64,000 bases of DNA, taken from Rhodospirillaceae bacterium (GTDB taxonomy: Bacteria > Pseudomonadota > Alphaproteobacteria > UBA6615). The notes below the pieces were generated by a model, which saw only the letters and a program-made list of their open reading frames with translations, searched no databases and was not told the DNA's origin. The stretch is from positions 1-64,000 of the forward strand of contig JABIVD010000058.1 of NCBI GenBank assembly GCA_018667335.1, in the 5' to 3' direction. This document shows, piece after piece, positions 28,099 to 38,934 of this stretch; position 1 is the first letter of the stretch; every line of letters starts with the position of its first letter. A program made the translations under genes and the position numbers.

Positions 28099-29789
28099 GC
28101 GACCGGATCGCATTCGAAAGCACCAAGAAACAAGCGATCGAGACCGCCCGCACGCGCCTCTTGGTTGGCGGCTCCCTGATGGCGGCGGCATTCTTTGTCG
28201 TCGGCGTGCGTCTGTTCGACCTCGCCGTGTTTAACGAAAACGAGGACCTGCGCCGCGCCGCGTCGCGCGAGATCGCCCGGCCGACGCCGATGGCCCGCGC
28301 CGACATCGTCGACCGCAACGGTGTTCTGCTGGCCACCAGCCTGAAAACCGCGTCGCTCTTCGCCGATCCACGAAAGATCGCTGACCCAGCTGACACGGCG
28401 CACCGGCTGATCGAGATCCTCCCCGACCTGAGCGAAGAAGTCGTCGCGGCCCGGCTTGGTTCGGGAAAGAGCTTCGTCTGGTTGCGCCGCAATCTCACAC
28501 CGCGCCAGCAATTCGAAGTGAACCGGCTTGGCATTCCGGGCCTCGAATTCGAAAAGGAAGAACGCCGCGTCTACCCCCATGGCCGTCTCGCCGGGCACAT
28601 CGTCGGCTTCACGAATGTCGACAATGTCGGGCTCTCCGGCATTGAGAAAAGCATGGACGCCGCGATCGCCGGCGCCAAGACCCCGCTGCGTCTGTCGATT
28701 GATATCCGGGTCCAGCAAATCCTCCGCCAGGAGCTGGCCGGCCAGATCGAGAAGTTCAAGGCCATCGGCGGCGGCGGCATCGTCCTCGACGTCGAGAGCG
28801 GCGAAGTCGTGGCGATGGTGTCCCTGCCGGACTTCGATCCCAACGCGGCCGGACAGGCCGGCGCCGACACACGCTTCAACCGCATGACCCTGGGCGTCTA
28901 CGAGCTCGGCTCTGTCTTCAAGATTTTCAATCATGCGATCGCGCTCGAAACGGGCGTCGCAACCTTTGCCAGCCGCTACGACGCGACGAAGCCGATCCGC
29001 GTCGCCCGGTTCACGATTTCGGACTACCATCCCAAGAAGAGTTGGCTGACGGTGCCGGAGATCTTCCAGCACTCGTCGAACATCGGGTCCGCCAAGATCG
29101 CGCTGGATATCGGATCCGACGATCAGCGCAAGTATCTCGGTCATCTCGGCCTGCTGCGTCGGACAAGCATCGAACTGCCCGAACAGGGATTACCGATGTA
29201 TCCGGCGCGCTGGCGCGAAATCAACACAATGACGATCTCCTTCGGCCATGGGATCGCGGTCAGCCCTCTGCATCTGACAAGCGCTGTGGCGGCGGTCGTG
29301 AACGGCGGTATTCTCCGCCCCGCGACACTCGTGGAGCATGACGCGAAAACAACTGACGGCGTCCAGGTCTTCTCTGCCCAGACATCGGACCGGATGCGCC
29401 GGCTGCTCCGCCTCGTCGTCGAGACCGGAACCGGTCGCAACGCCGACGCCAAGGGTTATCTGGTGGGCGGCAAGACCGGGACCGCCGAGAAACAGGTCAA
29501 CGGCAGCTACAAGCGCAACGCTCTGATTTCATCCTTCGTGGGTGTCTATCCGATCACCGCGCCGCGCTTCGTCGTCTTCGCCATGCTGGATGAACCAAAG
29601 GGCATCAAGGAAAGCTACGGCTATGCGACCGGTGGCTGGACGGCCGCACCTGTCGTGCAAGGCGTCGTGGCCCGCATGGCACCGCTGTTCGGAATTGCCC
29701 CTCTCGACGAAACCGCGCCGGATATCCGGCACGCCATCAACATCAACGCACAGCCGGCAATCGGGAACCGGTCTGATGCGGTTAATTGA
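28095..29789 (+). CDS. ftsI: Septal peptidoglycan transpeptidase FtsI (PBP3)
   Basis: 564 residues. A transmembrane anchor (about 23-43), a PBP dimerisation domain and a transpeptidase domain with the catalytic SxxK (SVFK, about 272), SxN (SSN, about 327) and KTG (GGKTGTAEK, about 457) motifs. It crosslinks septal wall with its partner FtsW, encoded 5.4 kb downstream. It overlaps ftsL by 4 bases and murE by 14. A C-terminal tail after the domain is short and there is no PASTA repeat. Confidence 0.95.
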   Translation: MSDRIAFESTKKQAIETARTRLLVGGSLMAAAFFVVGVRLFDLAVFNENEDLRRAASREIARPTPMARADIVDRNGVLLATSLKTASLFADPRKIADPADTAHRLIEILPDLSEEVVAARLGSGKSFVWLRRNLTPRQQFEVNRLGIPGLEFEKEERRVYPHGRLAGHIVGFTNVDNVGLSGIEKSMDAAIAGAKTPLRLSIDIRVQQILRQELAGQIEKFKAIGGGGIVLDVESGEVVAMVSLPDFDPNAAGQAGADTRFNRMTLGVYELGSVFKIFNHAIALETGVATFASRYDATKPIRVARFTISDYHPKKSWLTVPEIFQHSSNIGSAKIALDIGSDDQRKYLGHLGLLRRTSIELPEQGLPMYPARWREINTMTISFGHGIAVSPLHLTSAVAAVVNGGILRPATLVEHDAKTTDGVQVFSAQTSDRMRRLLRLVVETGTGRNADAKGYLVGGKTGTAEKQVNGSYKRNALISSFVGVYPITAPRFVVFAMLDEPKGIKESYGYATGGWTAAPVVQGVVARMAPLFGIAPLDETAPDIRHAININAQPAIGNRSDAVN

Positions 29790-31275
29790 GCTGGCGGTCG
29801 ATATGGTGATGGTTGATCCGCGGATGCACGACACCGAGATTTCCGGCCTCACGGCGGACAGCCGCCAGGTGCAGCCGGGATATCTGTTCGCAGCGCTGCC
29901 CAGCGCATCCGAAAACTCCGGCACCGACGGGCGCGACTTCATCAAGGATGCGGTTGCGCGCGGCGCCGTCGCGATCCTGGCGCCCGACGGCACCCAGATC
30001 GACGGCATGCCCACCGACACGCCAGACGACACCCCTTATCTGATCACCGACGAGAACCCGCGCTGGCGACTGTCTCAGTTTGCTGCACGCTTCTATGAGC
30101 ACCAGCCACGCCATATCGTCGGCGTCACCGGCACCAACGGCAAATCCTCCGTCGCGGGCTTCACCCGGCAGATATGGGCGCGCCTGGGCCTTCCGTCCGG
30201 CGCCATCGGAACACTGGGCGTCGATGCCGACGGCTTCGACGCAGGGCCCAGCCTCACCACGCCCGATCCGGTCAACCTTCACGCGACGCTTGCCAAGATG
30301 GCGACGTCGGGGATCGATCATCTGGCTCTGGAGGCCTCCTCCCATGGCCTCGATCAGTTCCGTCTGGACGGAGTGCAGTTCTCCGCCGCCGCCTTTACCA
30401 ATCTCAGCCGTGACCATCTGGACTATCACGGCACTGAAGCGGCGTACCTGGCCGCGAAAATGCGCCTTTTCCGGCATTTGCTGCCAGTCGACGGCGCGGC
30501 GGTTCTGAATGCGGACTCGCCGCACTTCGACACCGTTGCCGAGATTTGCCGAACAACCGGTCATCGGGTGCGCAGCTACGGCGTCCAGACCAGCGATATC
30601 CATATCGCCGACGTTTCCGCCCTGCCCGATGGGTTGCGCCTCTGTATCACCGTGAAGGACCAGAGCCTCGAGACCCGCCTGAACCTCGTGGGCGGCTTCC
30701 AGGCCTATAACGTTCTGGCCGCACTGGGTCTCGTGGCCGAGACCGACGGCGATCTGATGGAGGCCTTCGCCACCCTGGCCCACCTGACCGGCGTACGCGG
30801 CCGCATGCAGCGTGTTGGCGCGCTGGAGAACGGCGCTCAGGTCTATGTCGACTACGCGCACACGCCCGATGCCCTGCAGACTGCACTCGGCGCGATCAGG
30901 CCTCATGTCGGTGGCAAACTGCATCTGATTTTCGGCGCCGGCGGCGACCGCGATCCGGGTAAACGCCCGATGATGGGCGACATTGCCGCCCAGCACGCAG
31001 ACCGCGTGATCGTGACCGACGACAATCCGCGCGGCGAGGACCCGCGATCCATCCGCCGACATATCCTGGCCCGCTGTACAGGCGCAGAGGAAATCGGCGA
31101 CCGGGCGGCGGCCATCAAGGCCGGCATTTCGGGCCTGCGAGACGGCGACATCCTGATGATCGCCGGCAAGGGCCACGAACAGGGCCAGGTTATCGGAACG
31201 GAGACCCTGCCCTTCGACGACGCAGCCGTTGCTGCCGATATTCTGGCCCGGATGGGTGGGGAGGTCATCACATGA
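29776..31275 (+). CDS. murE: UDP-MurNAc-L-Ala-D-Glu:meso-diaminopimelate ligase
   Basis: 499 residues from the ATG at 29776; the frame is open far upstream but only inside ftsI. Adds the third residue of the stem peptide in the cytoplasm. Mur ligase marks: GVTGTNGKSSVAG (P-loop, about 114), LEASSHGLDQ, and DDNPRGEDP, where DNPR selects meso-diaminopimelate over lysine. So the wall is of the usual Gram-negative chemotype. It overlaps ftsI by 14 bases and murF by 4. Confidence 0.96.
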   Translation: MRLIELAVDMVMVDPRMHDTEISGLTADSRQVQPGYLFAALPSASENSGTDGRDFIKDAVARGAVAILAPDGTQIDGMPTDTPDDTPYLITDENPRWRLSQFAARFYEHQPRHIVGVTGTNGKSSVAGFTRQIWARLGLPSGAIGTLGVDADGFDAGPSLTTPDPVNLHATLAKMATSGIDHLALEASSHGLDQFRLDGVQFSAAAFTNLSRDHLDYHGTEAAYLAAKMRLFRHLLPVDGAAVLNADSPHFDTVAEICRTTGHRVRSYGVQTSDIHIADVSALPDGLRLCITVKDQSLETRLNLVGGFQAYNVLAALGLVAETDGDLMEAFATLAHLTGVRGRMQRVGALENGAQVYVDYAHTPDALQTALGAIRPHVGGKLHLIFGAGGDRDPGKRPMMGDIAAQHADRVIVTDDNPRGEDPRSIRRHILARCTGAEEIGDRAAAIKAGISGLRDGDILMIAGKGHEQGQVIGTETLPFDDAAVAADILARMGGEVIT

Positions 31276-32717
31276 TGTCCGCCGAACCGATCTGGACCCG
31301 CGACGAAGTTCTGGCTGCCACCAAGGGGCAAGCCGGCGCGTCCGATGACGCGTGGGCCGCGACGGGAGTGTCCATCGACAGCCGCACCTGCAGGCAGGGT
31401 GATCTGTTCGTCGCCATCACCGGCGAAAATTTTGACGGCCATGATTTCCTCGCCGATGCGTTCAAGGCAGGGGCCGCAGCCGCAATCACCAGCCGGGATA
31501 GCGACCAGATCGATGCCTGCGGCTCGCCGCTCATACGCGTCGATGACGGATTGCACGCACTTGGTAATCTCGGCCGCGCTGCGCGCGATCGCACAGACGC
31601 ACCGGTGGTCGCGATCACCGGTTCAGTGGGCAAGACCGGCACCAAGGAGGCCATGGCAATAGCCCTCCGCTCGCTCGGACCGACCCATGCCACAACGGGC
31701 AATCTGAACAATCATATCGGCGTGCCGCTGACCCTGGCGCGCATGCCGCGCGACGTGCAGTTCGCGGTGATCGAGTTGGGCATGAACCATGCCGGAGAGA
31801 TTTCTGATCTCTCCAAGCTCGCGCGTCCCAATGTCGGCGTGATCACGACCATCGCGGCCGTGCATCTCGAATTCTTCGATCATGTCGCAGGGATTGCTGA
31901 TGCCAAGGCAGAAATCTTCGACGGCATGAGCCAGGGCGGCGTCGCCGTCCTCAATCGCGACAATGTCTACTTCGCCATCCTGGCCGCCCGCGCCTGGGCG
32001 CGTGGTCTCGAGAATGTGGTCGGCTTCGGCGCGCATCCCGAGGCCGACGTGCATCTCTCGGCCTGCAAACTGGGTGACGACGGTAGCGACGTGACCGCAC
32101 GCCTGGATGACCGGATCATCCGCTACCGGCTCAACGTCCCCGGGCGGCACTGGGTACAAAACTCCCTGGCCGTCCTGGGTACGGTATCCGCGCTGGGCGG
32201 AGACCTGGATCTCGCGGCCACCGCGCTGGCCGACCTAACACCATCCAAGGGCCGCGGCGCACGGATCAATGTTCAGATGCCCGACGGCCTGATGACCGTC
32301 ATCGACGACAGCTACAACGCCAGCCCGGCCTCAATGCGCGCGGCGTTCGCCGTGCTGGGCAACGCCAAGCCGAAATCGGGCGGGCGCCGTATCGCCGTGC
32401 TCGGCGACATGCTCGAACTCGGTGACGCGAGCGCGAAACTGCACATCGCGCTGGCCGGCGACCTTGAGGCCAACAAAATCGATCAGGTGTTCTGCGCGGG
32501 CCCGGACATGGCCGCGCTCAATGGCGTGTTGCCGGAAGCCATGCGCGGCGCGGTAGCCGCGGATTCGAAGGCTCTCGTGCCGCAGGTTTGTAGTGCCGTC
32601 AACGCCGGCGACGTGGTTCTCGTGAAGGGCTCTCTCGGCAGCCGGATGGCGCTAATCGTGGACGCGCTGTGTGCTCTTGAAATGAATGACGGGCTGGAGG
32701 CCAATCATGCTGTTTAA
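31272..32717 (+). CDS. murF: UDP-MurNAc-tripeptide:D-Ala-D-Ala ligase
   Basis: 481 residues. Adds the D-Ala-D-Ala dipeptide made by Ddl. The P-loop reads [13 protein letters not shown] (about 115), with Gly in place of the more common second Thr; the Lys is kept. Other marks are [12 protein letters not shown] and [11 protein letters not shown]. The start is ATGATG, either codon of which may be used. It overlaps murE by 4 bases and mraY by 11. Confidence 0.95.
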   Translation: MMSAEPIWTRDEVLAATKGQAGASDDAWAATGVSIDSRTCRQGDLFVAITGENFDGHDFLADAFKAGAAAAITSRDSDQIDACGSPLIRVDDGLHALGNLGRAARDRTDAPVVAITGSVGKTGTKEAMAIALRSLGPTHATTGNLNNHIGVPLTLARMPRDVQFAVIELGMNHAGEISDLSKLARPNVGVITTIAAVHLEFFDHVAGIADAKAEIFDGMSQGGVAVLNRDNVYFAILAARAWARGLENVVGFGAHPEADVHLSACKLGDDGSDVTARLDDRIIRYRLNVPGRHWVQNSLAVLGTVSALGGDLDLAATALADLTPSKGRGARINVQMPDGLMTVIDDSYNASPASMRAAFAVLGNAKPKSGGRRIAVLGDMLELGDASAKLHIALAGDLEANKIDQVFCAGPDMAALNGVLPEAMRGAVAADSKALVPQVCSAVNAGDVVLVKGSLGSRMALIVDALCALEMNDGLEANHAV

Positions 32718-33792
32718 CCTCCTCGGCCCTCTCGCCGACCAGTTCATCCTGTTCAACCTGTTCAACTCACTGACCTTCCGGGCCGGCGGCGCCGTTGTGA
32801 CGGCCCTGGTCGTTGCATTCCTGTTCGGGCCGTTGATCATCGGCTGGCTGCGTCAGCAGCAACCGGAGGGCCAGCCCATCCGCGAGGACGGGCCGCAAAC
32901 CCATTTCAAGAAAGCCGGTACCCCGACAATGGGCGGGTTCCTCATCCTGCTCGCGATCATCGTCAGCACGCTTCTCTGGGCGGACCTCACGAACGGGTAT
33001 GTCTGGGCCCTGTTGCTGATCACGGTCGGGTTCGGCGCCATCGGTTTCGCCGACGACTATCAAAAACTCACACGGTCCAAGTCCAAGGGCATTCCCGCCC
33101 GCGTCCGCTTGCTGGCCGAAATCCTGGTCGCCGGCATCGCGACGCTCTGGATCATGCATCTGACAGCGGACCCGCTTGCGACCACGCTGGCGCTTCCCTT
33201 TGTGAAGAACTTCCTGATTGAGCTGAGCTGGTTCTTCGTTCCGTTCGCGATCTTCGTGATCGTCGGTGCGTCGAACTCCGTGAACCTCACCGACGGGCTC
33301 GACGGCCTCGCCATCGTGCCGGTGATGATCGCCGCCGGCTGCTTCGGCCTGATCTCCTACGTGACCGGCAATGTGGTGTTCTCCGACTATCTCCTGATCT
33401 TCGCCGTTCCGGGCGCCGGCGAACTTGCCGTCTTCTGCGGCGCGCTGGTTGGTGCCGGGCTGGGTTTCCTCTGGTTCAACGCGCCGCCGGCCATGGTGTT
33501 CATGGGCGATACGGGGTCGCTATCGATGGGTGGCGCGCTGGGTGGCATCGCGGTCGTGACCAAACACGAGCTGGTGCTCGCCATCATCGGCGGCCTGTTC
33601 GTGCTCGAGACCGTCTCGGTCATCGTACAGGTGGGATCATTCAAGCTGACCGGCAAGCGCGTGTTCCGCATGGCGCCGCTGCACCATCACTTCGAGCAGA
33701 AGGGCTGGGCCGAGCCGACCATCGTGATCCGCTTCTGGATCATCGCAACCGTGCTGGCCCTGATCGGCCTCGCAACCCTGAAGCTGCGGTGA
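32707..33792 (+). CDS. mraY: Phospho-MurNAc-pentapeptide translocase MraY
   Basis: 361 residues from the ATG at 32707, with GGAGG 6 bases upstream; this start lies inside the end of murF. About ten transmembrane helices. Conserved [17 protein letters not shown] (Asp-rich, near residue 117), [10 protein letters not shown] and [13 protein letters not shown], and [11 protein letters not shown] near the C-terminus. It moves phospho-MurNAc-pentapeptide onto undecaprenyl phosphate to make lipid I at the inner membrane. Confidence 0.96.
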   Translation: MLFNLLGPLADQFILFNLFNSLTFRAGGAVVTALVVAFLFGPLIIGWLRQQQPEGQPIREDGPQTHFKKAGTPTMGGFLILLAIIVSTLLWADLTNGYVWALLLITVGFGAIGFADDYQKLTRSKSKGIPARVRLLAEILVAGIATLWIMHLTADPLATTLALPFVKNFLIELSWFFVPFAIFVIVGASNSVNLTDGLDGLAIVPVMIAAGCFGLISYVTGNVVFSDYLLIFAVPGAGELAVFCGALVGAGLGFLWFNAPPAMVFMGDTGSLSMGGALGGIAVVTKHELVLAIIGGLFVLETVSVIVQVGSFKLTGKRVFRMAPLHHHFEQKGWAEPTIVIRFWIIATVLALIGLATLKLR

Positions 33793-33796
33793 GACG

Positions 33797-35230
33797 ATGA
33801 CGGCGACCCCAAACATGCTCGACCTCAGCGCCTACGACGATCACGCAATCGCCGTGCTGGGGCTCGGCGTGTCCGGACTGAGCGCGGCCAGCGAACTGCG
33901 CCGGGCCGGCGCGCGTGTGCTGCCCTGGGACGACAATGAAAACCGCCGCAACGGTGCGGCCGCACGCGGACTGACGCCATGCAATCTCGAGACAGCCGAA
34001 TTCGGCGATATCGATATGCTGGTCCTGAGTCCGGGCATTCCGCAGGGCCACCCGCACACCCACCCGGTCGTCGCCCGTGCCCGCGACGCCAAATGCGAAA
34101 TCCTCTGCGATATCGAGCTCCTCACCCGGGCCGCGCCCGATGCGCGCTATATCGGGATCACGGGCACGAACGGCAAATCGACCACCACGGCGCTGATCGG
34201 CCACATCCTGTCCGAACTGGGCGTCGCGAGCGCCATTGGCGGCAATATCGGTGCCCCGGCGCTGTCATTGGATGCACTCGGGACCGACGGCGTCTATGTC
34301 CTCGAACTTTCGTCCTACCAGCTCGACCTTTTGCCTGCGGCGGTGTTCGACGTGGCCGTGTTGCTCAACATCACACCCGATCATCTCGATCGCCATGGCG
34401 GCATGGACGGCTATGTCGCCGCCAAGCGCCGGGTTTTCGACGGGCAAAGCGCCACGCAGTCGGCGATCGTCGGGATCGACGATACCTACGCAAAGTCAAT
34501 TTTCAGCGAGGTACAGGCACGCGACCTCGCCGCGATGACGCCGATTTCAACCCGCGGTGTCTGCGCCGGCGGAATCTACCTCGATGCAGGCTGGATCATC
34601 GATGACCGGGCGGACAACGCCGAACAGATCATCGAGATGCGCACCCTTCCCGCGCTTCCCGGTGACCACAACGCCCAGAATGTCGCGACGGCCTATGGCG
34701 CCGTCACCGCGATCCTGAAATCCATAACAACGGAGATTCGTGCCGGGATCATCGCATCCATTGCCCGCTTCCCCGGGCTCGCGCATCGCCAGGAACTGCT
34801 GGGCACGAAGGGCCCGGTGCGCTTCGTCAACGACTCCAAGGCAACAAACGCAGAAGCCGCGGCACACGCCCTGGCCGCCTACGAGAACATCTACTGGATC
34901 GCCGGCGGTATCGCGAAGGATGGCGGCATCGCCGCACTCGGGCCGTTCTTCGACCGCATCCGCCATGCATTCCTGATTGGCGACGCGGCCGAAGACTTCG
35001 AGGCGACCCTGAAAGATCGTGTTTCGACGACGCGCTCGGGCGATCTCGCCACAGCCACCCAGCAGGCAACCGATATGGCAGCCGGCGACGACAACGCCGT
35101 GGTCCTGCTTTCACCGGCCTGCGCATCCTTCGACCAGTTCCCCAGCTTCGAGGCGCGTGGCGATGCCTTCCGCACCGCCGTCGCCGCCATTCCGGGTTTC
35201 GTCACCCACGCGACAGGAGGTGCCGCATGA
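33797..35230 (+). CDS. murD: UDP-MurNAc-L-alanine:D-glutamate ligase
   Basis: 477 residues, four bases after the mraY stop. Adds D-Glu to UDP-MurNAc-L-Ala. The N-terminal Rossmann-like domain has VLGLGVSGLSAA; the central domain has the P-loop GITGTNGKSTTTA (about 118) and ELSSYQLD; NDSKATNAEA starts the C-terminal domain. Length is typical. It overlaps ftsW by 4 bases. Confidence 0.96.
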   Translation: MTATPNMLDLSAYDDHAIAVLGLGVSGLSAASELRRAGARVLPWDDNENRRNGAAARGLTPCNLETAEFGDIDMLVLSPGIPQGHPHTHPVVARARDAKCEILCDIELLTRAAPDARYIGITGTNGKSTTTALIGHILSELGVASAIGGNIGAPALSLDALGTDGVYVLELSSYQLDLLPAAVFDVAVLLNITPDHLDRHGGMDGYVAAKRRVFDGQSATQSAIVGIDDTYAKSIFSEVQARDLAAMTPISTRGVCAGGIYLDAGWIIDDRADNAEQIIEMRTLPALPGDHNAQNVATAYGAVTAILKSITTEIRAGIIASIARFPGLAHRQELLGTKGPVRFVNDSKATNAEAAAHALAAYENIYWIAGGIAKDGGIAALGPFFDRIRHAFLIGDAAEDFEATLKDRVSTTRSGDLATATQQATDMAAGDDNAVVLLSPACASFDQFPSFEARGDAFRTAVAAIPGFVTHATGGAA

Positions 35231-36351
35231 TGCCCTTCACGCGCGCCGACACCTCAATTCTCGGGCAGTGGTGGTGGACCGTCGACCGTTGGAGTCTCGC
35301 GGCGATCGCCGCCCTGATGGCATTCGGCGCCTTGCTCGCGGCCGCCTCAAGCCCCGCCGTGGCAGAGCGGATTGGCCTCGACGAATTCTACTTCATCAAG
35401 CGCCACTTCATGCTGTTGCCCGTCGCCATCGCGATGATCCTCGCCGTTTCGGCGATGACGCCCACCCAGGTGCGGCGTATGGCGGTGATCGCCTTCCTCG
35501 GCTGTATCGTCCTGCTCACGGCCACCTTGCTGTTCGGCATCGAGATCAAGGGCGCTCGCCGCTGGCTTTCGATTGCAGGCTTCTCGCTCCAGGCAACCGA
35601 ATTCGTCAAGCCAATGTTCGCCGTCGTCGCCGCCTGGCTGTTCAGCGAAGCGGCGCACGACCCCCGGTTCCCGGGACGCCTGATCTGCACCGCCCTGTTC
35701 GCAACGGTCATCGCCCTGGTTATCGCCCAACCGGATCTGGGACAGGCTGTGGTGATCACCGGCGTGTGGATGGCGCAGTTCTTCCTGGCCGGCTTGCCCA
35801 TGTGGCTGGTCGCAGGACTGGTTGTTCTCGGCGTGTCGGGGTTGGTCGGCTCCTACTTCACGCTCTCTCACGTCGCCAGTCGCATCGACCGCTTCATCGA
35901 TCCGAAGTCGGGCGACACCTATCAGATTGAGCGCAGCATCGAGGCATTCTCAAGCGGCGGGTTGTTTGGCCGCGGACCGGGCGAAGGTCAGGTCAAGCAG
36001 GTTCTCCCCGACGCACATGCCGATTTCGTGTTTGCGGTGGCCGGGGAAGAGCTGGGTCTGTTCGTCGCGCTGTTCATCGTCACACTGTTCGCCTTCATCG
36101 TGCTGCGCGGCATGAGCCGCGCCATGTCCGAGCAGAATCTCTTCATCATGCTCGCCGTCTCCGGCCTGCTGGTCCAGTTCGGCATGCAAGCGCTGATCAA
36201 TATGGGGTCGAGCCTGCAGCTCATCCCGACCAAGGGCATGACCCTGCCCTTCATCAGCTACGGCGGCTCCTCGCTGCTCGGCGTCGCACTCGGCCTGGGC
36301 ATGACCCTCGCTCTGACGCGACGGCGACTGGGATCGGGGGCGTCGACATGA
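35227..36351 (+). CDS. ftsW: Septal peptidoglycan glycosyltransferase FtsW
   Basis: 374 residues, SEDS family, with about ten transmembrane helices. GARRWLSIAGFSLQATEFVK carries the conserved loop, AQPDLGQAVVI and GEELGLFVALFIV follow, and PFISYGGSSLL is the C-terminal signature. FtsW polymerises lipid II for the septum together with FtsI. Overlaps murD and murG by 4 bases each. Confidence 0.95.
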   Translation: MMPFTRADTSILGQWWWTVDRWSLAAIAALMAFGALLAAASSPAVAERIGLDEFYFIKRHFMLLPVAIAMILAVSAMTPTQVRRMAVIAFLGCIVLLTATLLFGIEIKGARRWLSIAGFSLQATEFVKPMFAVVAAWLFSEAAHDPRFPGRLICTALFATVIALVIAQPDLGQAVVITGVWMAQFFLAGLPMWLVAGLVVLGVSGLVGSYFTLSHVASRIDRFIDPKSGDTYQIERSIEAFSSGGLFGRGPGEGQVKQVLPDAHADFVFAVAGEELGLFVALFIVTLFAFIVLRGMSRAMSEQNLFIMLAVSGLLVQFGMQALINMGSSLQLIPTKGMTLPFISYGGSSLLGVALGLGMTLALTRRRLGSGAST

Positions 36352-37505
36352 ACACACGCCAGCAACCCGTTCTGATCGCCGCCGGTGGCACCGGCGGCCA
36401 CATGTTCCCGGCGGTCTCCCTCGCCAGCGCGCTGAGTGCGCGCGGACATTCGATCCTGTTCGTGACCGACCCGCGCGGCGGACTGGTGACATCCGACGTG
36501 CTGGGTCTGCCAAAGACAGTCATGCGCCACACGATCTCGGCCCGCAGCCTCGGCGGCGGCCCGAAAGGCATGGCAGCCGGCGTCAAGGCGCTGGCGAAAG
36601 GGTTCTTCGAATCCCGTCGCCTTATCCGTGAATACAAGCCCTCCATCGCGGTCGGGTTCGGCGGCTATCCGAGCGTTCCCCCCATTCTCGCAGCCGGTTT
36701 CGCAGGCTTGCCGACGGTGATTCATGAGCAGAACGCGGTGCTCGGCCGCGCCAACCGTCGGCTCGCCCGCGGCGCCAAGGCCTTCGCACTGAGCTTCGCC
36801 CAGACCCAGCGTCTGAAATCCGCCGGCCATGCGCGGGCCACGGTGGTCGGCAACCCGGTGCGCCAGGATATCGCTGCCCTCGCCGCCCGGCCATATACGC
36901 CCCCCAGCGGCGTGATCGACCTGCTCATCGTGGGCGGCAGTCAGGGCGCGCAGGTTTTCTCCAAAATCGCGCCCGCAGCTTTCAAATCCCTGACCGCGCC
37001 CCAACGGGCCCGCTTCCGCCTCGCGCAGCAATGCCGGGCCGAAGATATCGACGAGGTCCGCGCCGTCTACGCGGCTCTGAACATGCCGGTCGAGCTGGAG
37101 ACCTTCTTCGACGACATGCCGTCACGCCTGGCCGCCGCCCATCTCGTGGTCGGCCGCGCCGGCGCGTCCACTGTGTCCGAACTCACTGCCGCCGGGCGCC
37201 CGGCGCTCTATGTGCCCTACCCCCATGCAATCGATGATCATCAGATGGCCAATGCACGCGCCGTCGAGGCCGCGGGCGCAGGCTGGGTCATGGCGCAAAG
37301 CGAATTTACCCCCGCCGCGATGGCGGGATGGCTGGAGGCCGCACTCGAATCCGCCGAAGCACTGGCACGTGTGGCGTCCGCGGCACGCGCACTGGGCCAT
37401 CCGGACGCCGCCGGTCGATTGGCGGATCTGGTGGAGCATCTGATCCCTGCCAACGGCAGTGGCGTTGATCTCGACCCGACAGGACTGCGGGAGGCGGCGG
37501 AATGA
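36348..37505 (+). CDS. murG: UDP-GlcNAc:lipid I GlcNAc transferase MurG
   Basis: 385 residues, GT-B fold. The N-terminal glycine loop [11 protein letters not shown] (about 9-19) and a second [11 protein letters not shown] mark lipid binding; [21 protein letters not shown] and [13 protein letters not shown] mark the donor half. It adds GlcNAc to lipid I to form lipid II on the cytoplasmic face. It overlaps its neighbours by 4 bases on both sides. Confidence 0.96.
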   Translation: MNTRQQPVLIAAGGTGGHMFPAVSLASALSARGHSILFVTDPRGGLVTSDVLGLPKTVMRHTISARSLGGGPKGMAAGVKALAKGFFESRRLIREYKPSIAVGFGGYPSVPPILAAGFAGLPTVIHEQNAVLGRANRRLARGAKAFALSFAQTQRLKSAGHARATVVGNPVRQDIAALAARPYTPPSGVIDLLIVGGSQGAQVFSKIAPAAFKSLTAPQRARFRLAQQCRAEDIDEVRAVYAALNMPVELETFFDDMPSRLAAAHLVVGRAGASTVSELTAAGRPALYVPYPHAIDDHQMANARAVEAAGAGWVMAQSEFTPAAMAGWLEAALESAEALARVASAARALGHPDAAGRLADLVEHLIPANGSGVDLDPTGLREAAE

Positions 37506-38932
37506 GAGCGCTCCCCATCGATATCGGCCTGATCCATTTCGTCGGCATTGGCGGCATCGGCATGAGTGGGATCGCCGAGACGCTGCACGCGCTCGGCTAC
37601 CAGGTACAGGGCAGCGACCTTTCAGAAAATGCGAACGTTCTGCGCCTGCGCGGTCTCGGCATCCATGTCGACATCGGCCAGCGCGCCGAAAACATCGAGC
37701 GCGCCTCGGTTCTCGTCGTCTCGACGGCCGTGAAAAGCGACAACCCGGAAGTCGTCGCCGCGCGCGCACGGCTTGTCCCGGTCGTGCGCCGCGCCGAAAT
37801 GCTGGCCGAGCTGATGCGCCTCAAATGGTCGATCGCCGTCGGCGGCACACACGGCAAAACGACAACGACATCGCTCATCGCCGCCATGCTTGATTCCGCT
37901 GATCGCGACCCGACCGTGATTAACGGCGGCATCATTAACGCCTACGGCACCAATGCGCGGCTGGGCGAAGGCGAGTGGATGGTCGTGGAGGCCGACGAGT
38001 CCGACGGCACCTTCATCAAACTCCCGGCGGCCATCGCTGTGGTCACGAATATCGACCCCGAGCATCTGGACTTCTATGGCACCTTCGACGCCGTGCGCGA
38101 AGCCTTCGCGACGTTCGTCTCGAACATCCCCTTCTATGGCTTCGCCGCAATGTGCGTCGACCACCCCGAGGTCCAGGCGCTGATCCCGCAACTGAAGGAT
38201 CGGCGCATCGTGACGTACGGCTTTTCGCCTCAGGCGGATGTGCGCGGCGTGAATCTCGAGACTGATTCATCCGGCATGCGCTTTGACGTAAACGTTGCCC
38301 AGCGGACCAGCAGCGCGGCGCGTACCATTGAAGGCATTCAGTTGCCGATGTTTGGTGCCCACAACGCCCAGAATGCGCTCGCCGCAGTCACGGTCGCGCT
38401 CGAGATGGACATTCCCGATTCGGTGATTCAAACCGCCTTCACCGGCTTCGAGGGCGTGAAACGGCGTTTCACCAAGACCGGCGAGGCCGGCGGCATCACG
38501 GTGATCGACGATTACGGCCACCATCCGGTTGAGATCACAGCCGTCCTGGACGCTGCGCGCAGTGCGACACAGGGCCGGGTGATGGCGATCTTCCAGCCGC
38601 ACCGTTTCTCACGCGTCGAAAGCCTTTTCGACGAATTCTGCACCTGCTTCAACGACGCGGACATCGTCTTCGTGTCGGACATATACCCGGCCGGCGAGGC
38701 CCCGATCGAGGGAGTGGACCGCAACGCACTGGTGGACGGGCTTCGTGCCCGCGGCCACCGGGACGTGCGCCCACTCCCCGATCCGGATCGGCTCGCCGAG
38801 CTCATCGCAGCCAGCGGCACCGACGGCGACATGGTCGTATTCCTCGGCGCCGGCACGGTCACCAATTGGGCCCAGGCGCTGCCCGACGAGTTGAACCAGC
38901 TGATGTCACGCGACACGGGAACGGAGGGATGA
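37502..38932 (+). CDS. murC: UDP-MurNAc:L-alanine ligase
   Basis: 476 residues. Adds L-Ala, the first stem residue. [14 protein letters not shown] at the N-terminus and the P-loop [13 protein letters not shown] (about 116-128), EADESDGTF and [10 protein letters not shown] are the family marks. Overlaps murG by 4 bases. Its last codons contain the strong ribosome site (GGAGGG) of murB. Confidence 0.96.
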   Translation: MRALPIDIGLIHFVGIGGIGMSGIAETLHALGYQVQGSDLSENANVLRLRGLGIHVDIGQRAENIERASVLVVSTAVKSDNPEVVAARARLVPVVRRAEMLAELMRLKWSIAVGGTHGKTTTTSLIAAMLDSADRDPTVINGGIINAYGTNARLGEGEWMVVEADESDGTFIKLPAAIAVVTNIDPEHLDFYGTFDAVREAFATFVSNIPFYGFAAMCVDHPEVQALIPQLKDRRIVTYGFSPQADVRGVNLETDSSGMRFDVNVAQRTSSAARTIEGIQLPMFGAHNAQNALAAVTVALEMDIPDSVIQTAFTGFEGVKRRFTKTGEAGGITVIDDYGHHPVEITAVLDAARSATQGRVMAIFQPHRFSRVESLFDEFCTCFNDADIVFVSDIYPAGEAPIEGVDRNALVDGLRARGHRDVRPLPDPDRLAELIAASGTDGDMVVFLGAGTVTNWAQALPDELNQLMSRDTGTEG

Positions 38933-38934
38933 CC

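Noticed and set aside
31620-31650. MurF P-loop with Gly where the second Thr is common (GKTGTKE)
   Set aside because: The catalytic Lys and first Thr are intact and this variant seems usual in alphaproteobacterial MurF, so it is not a defect.
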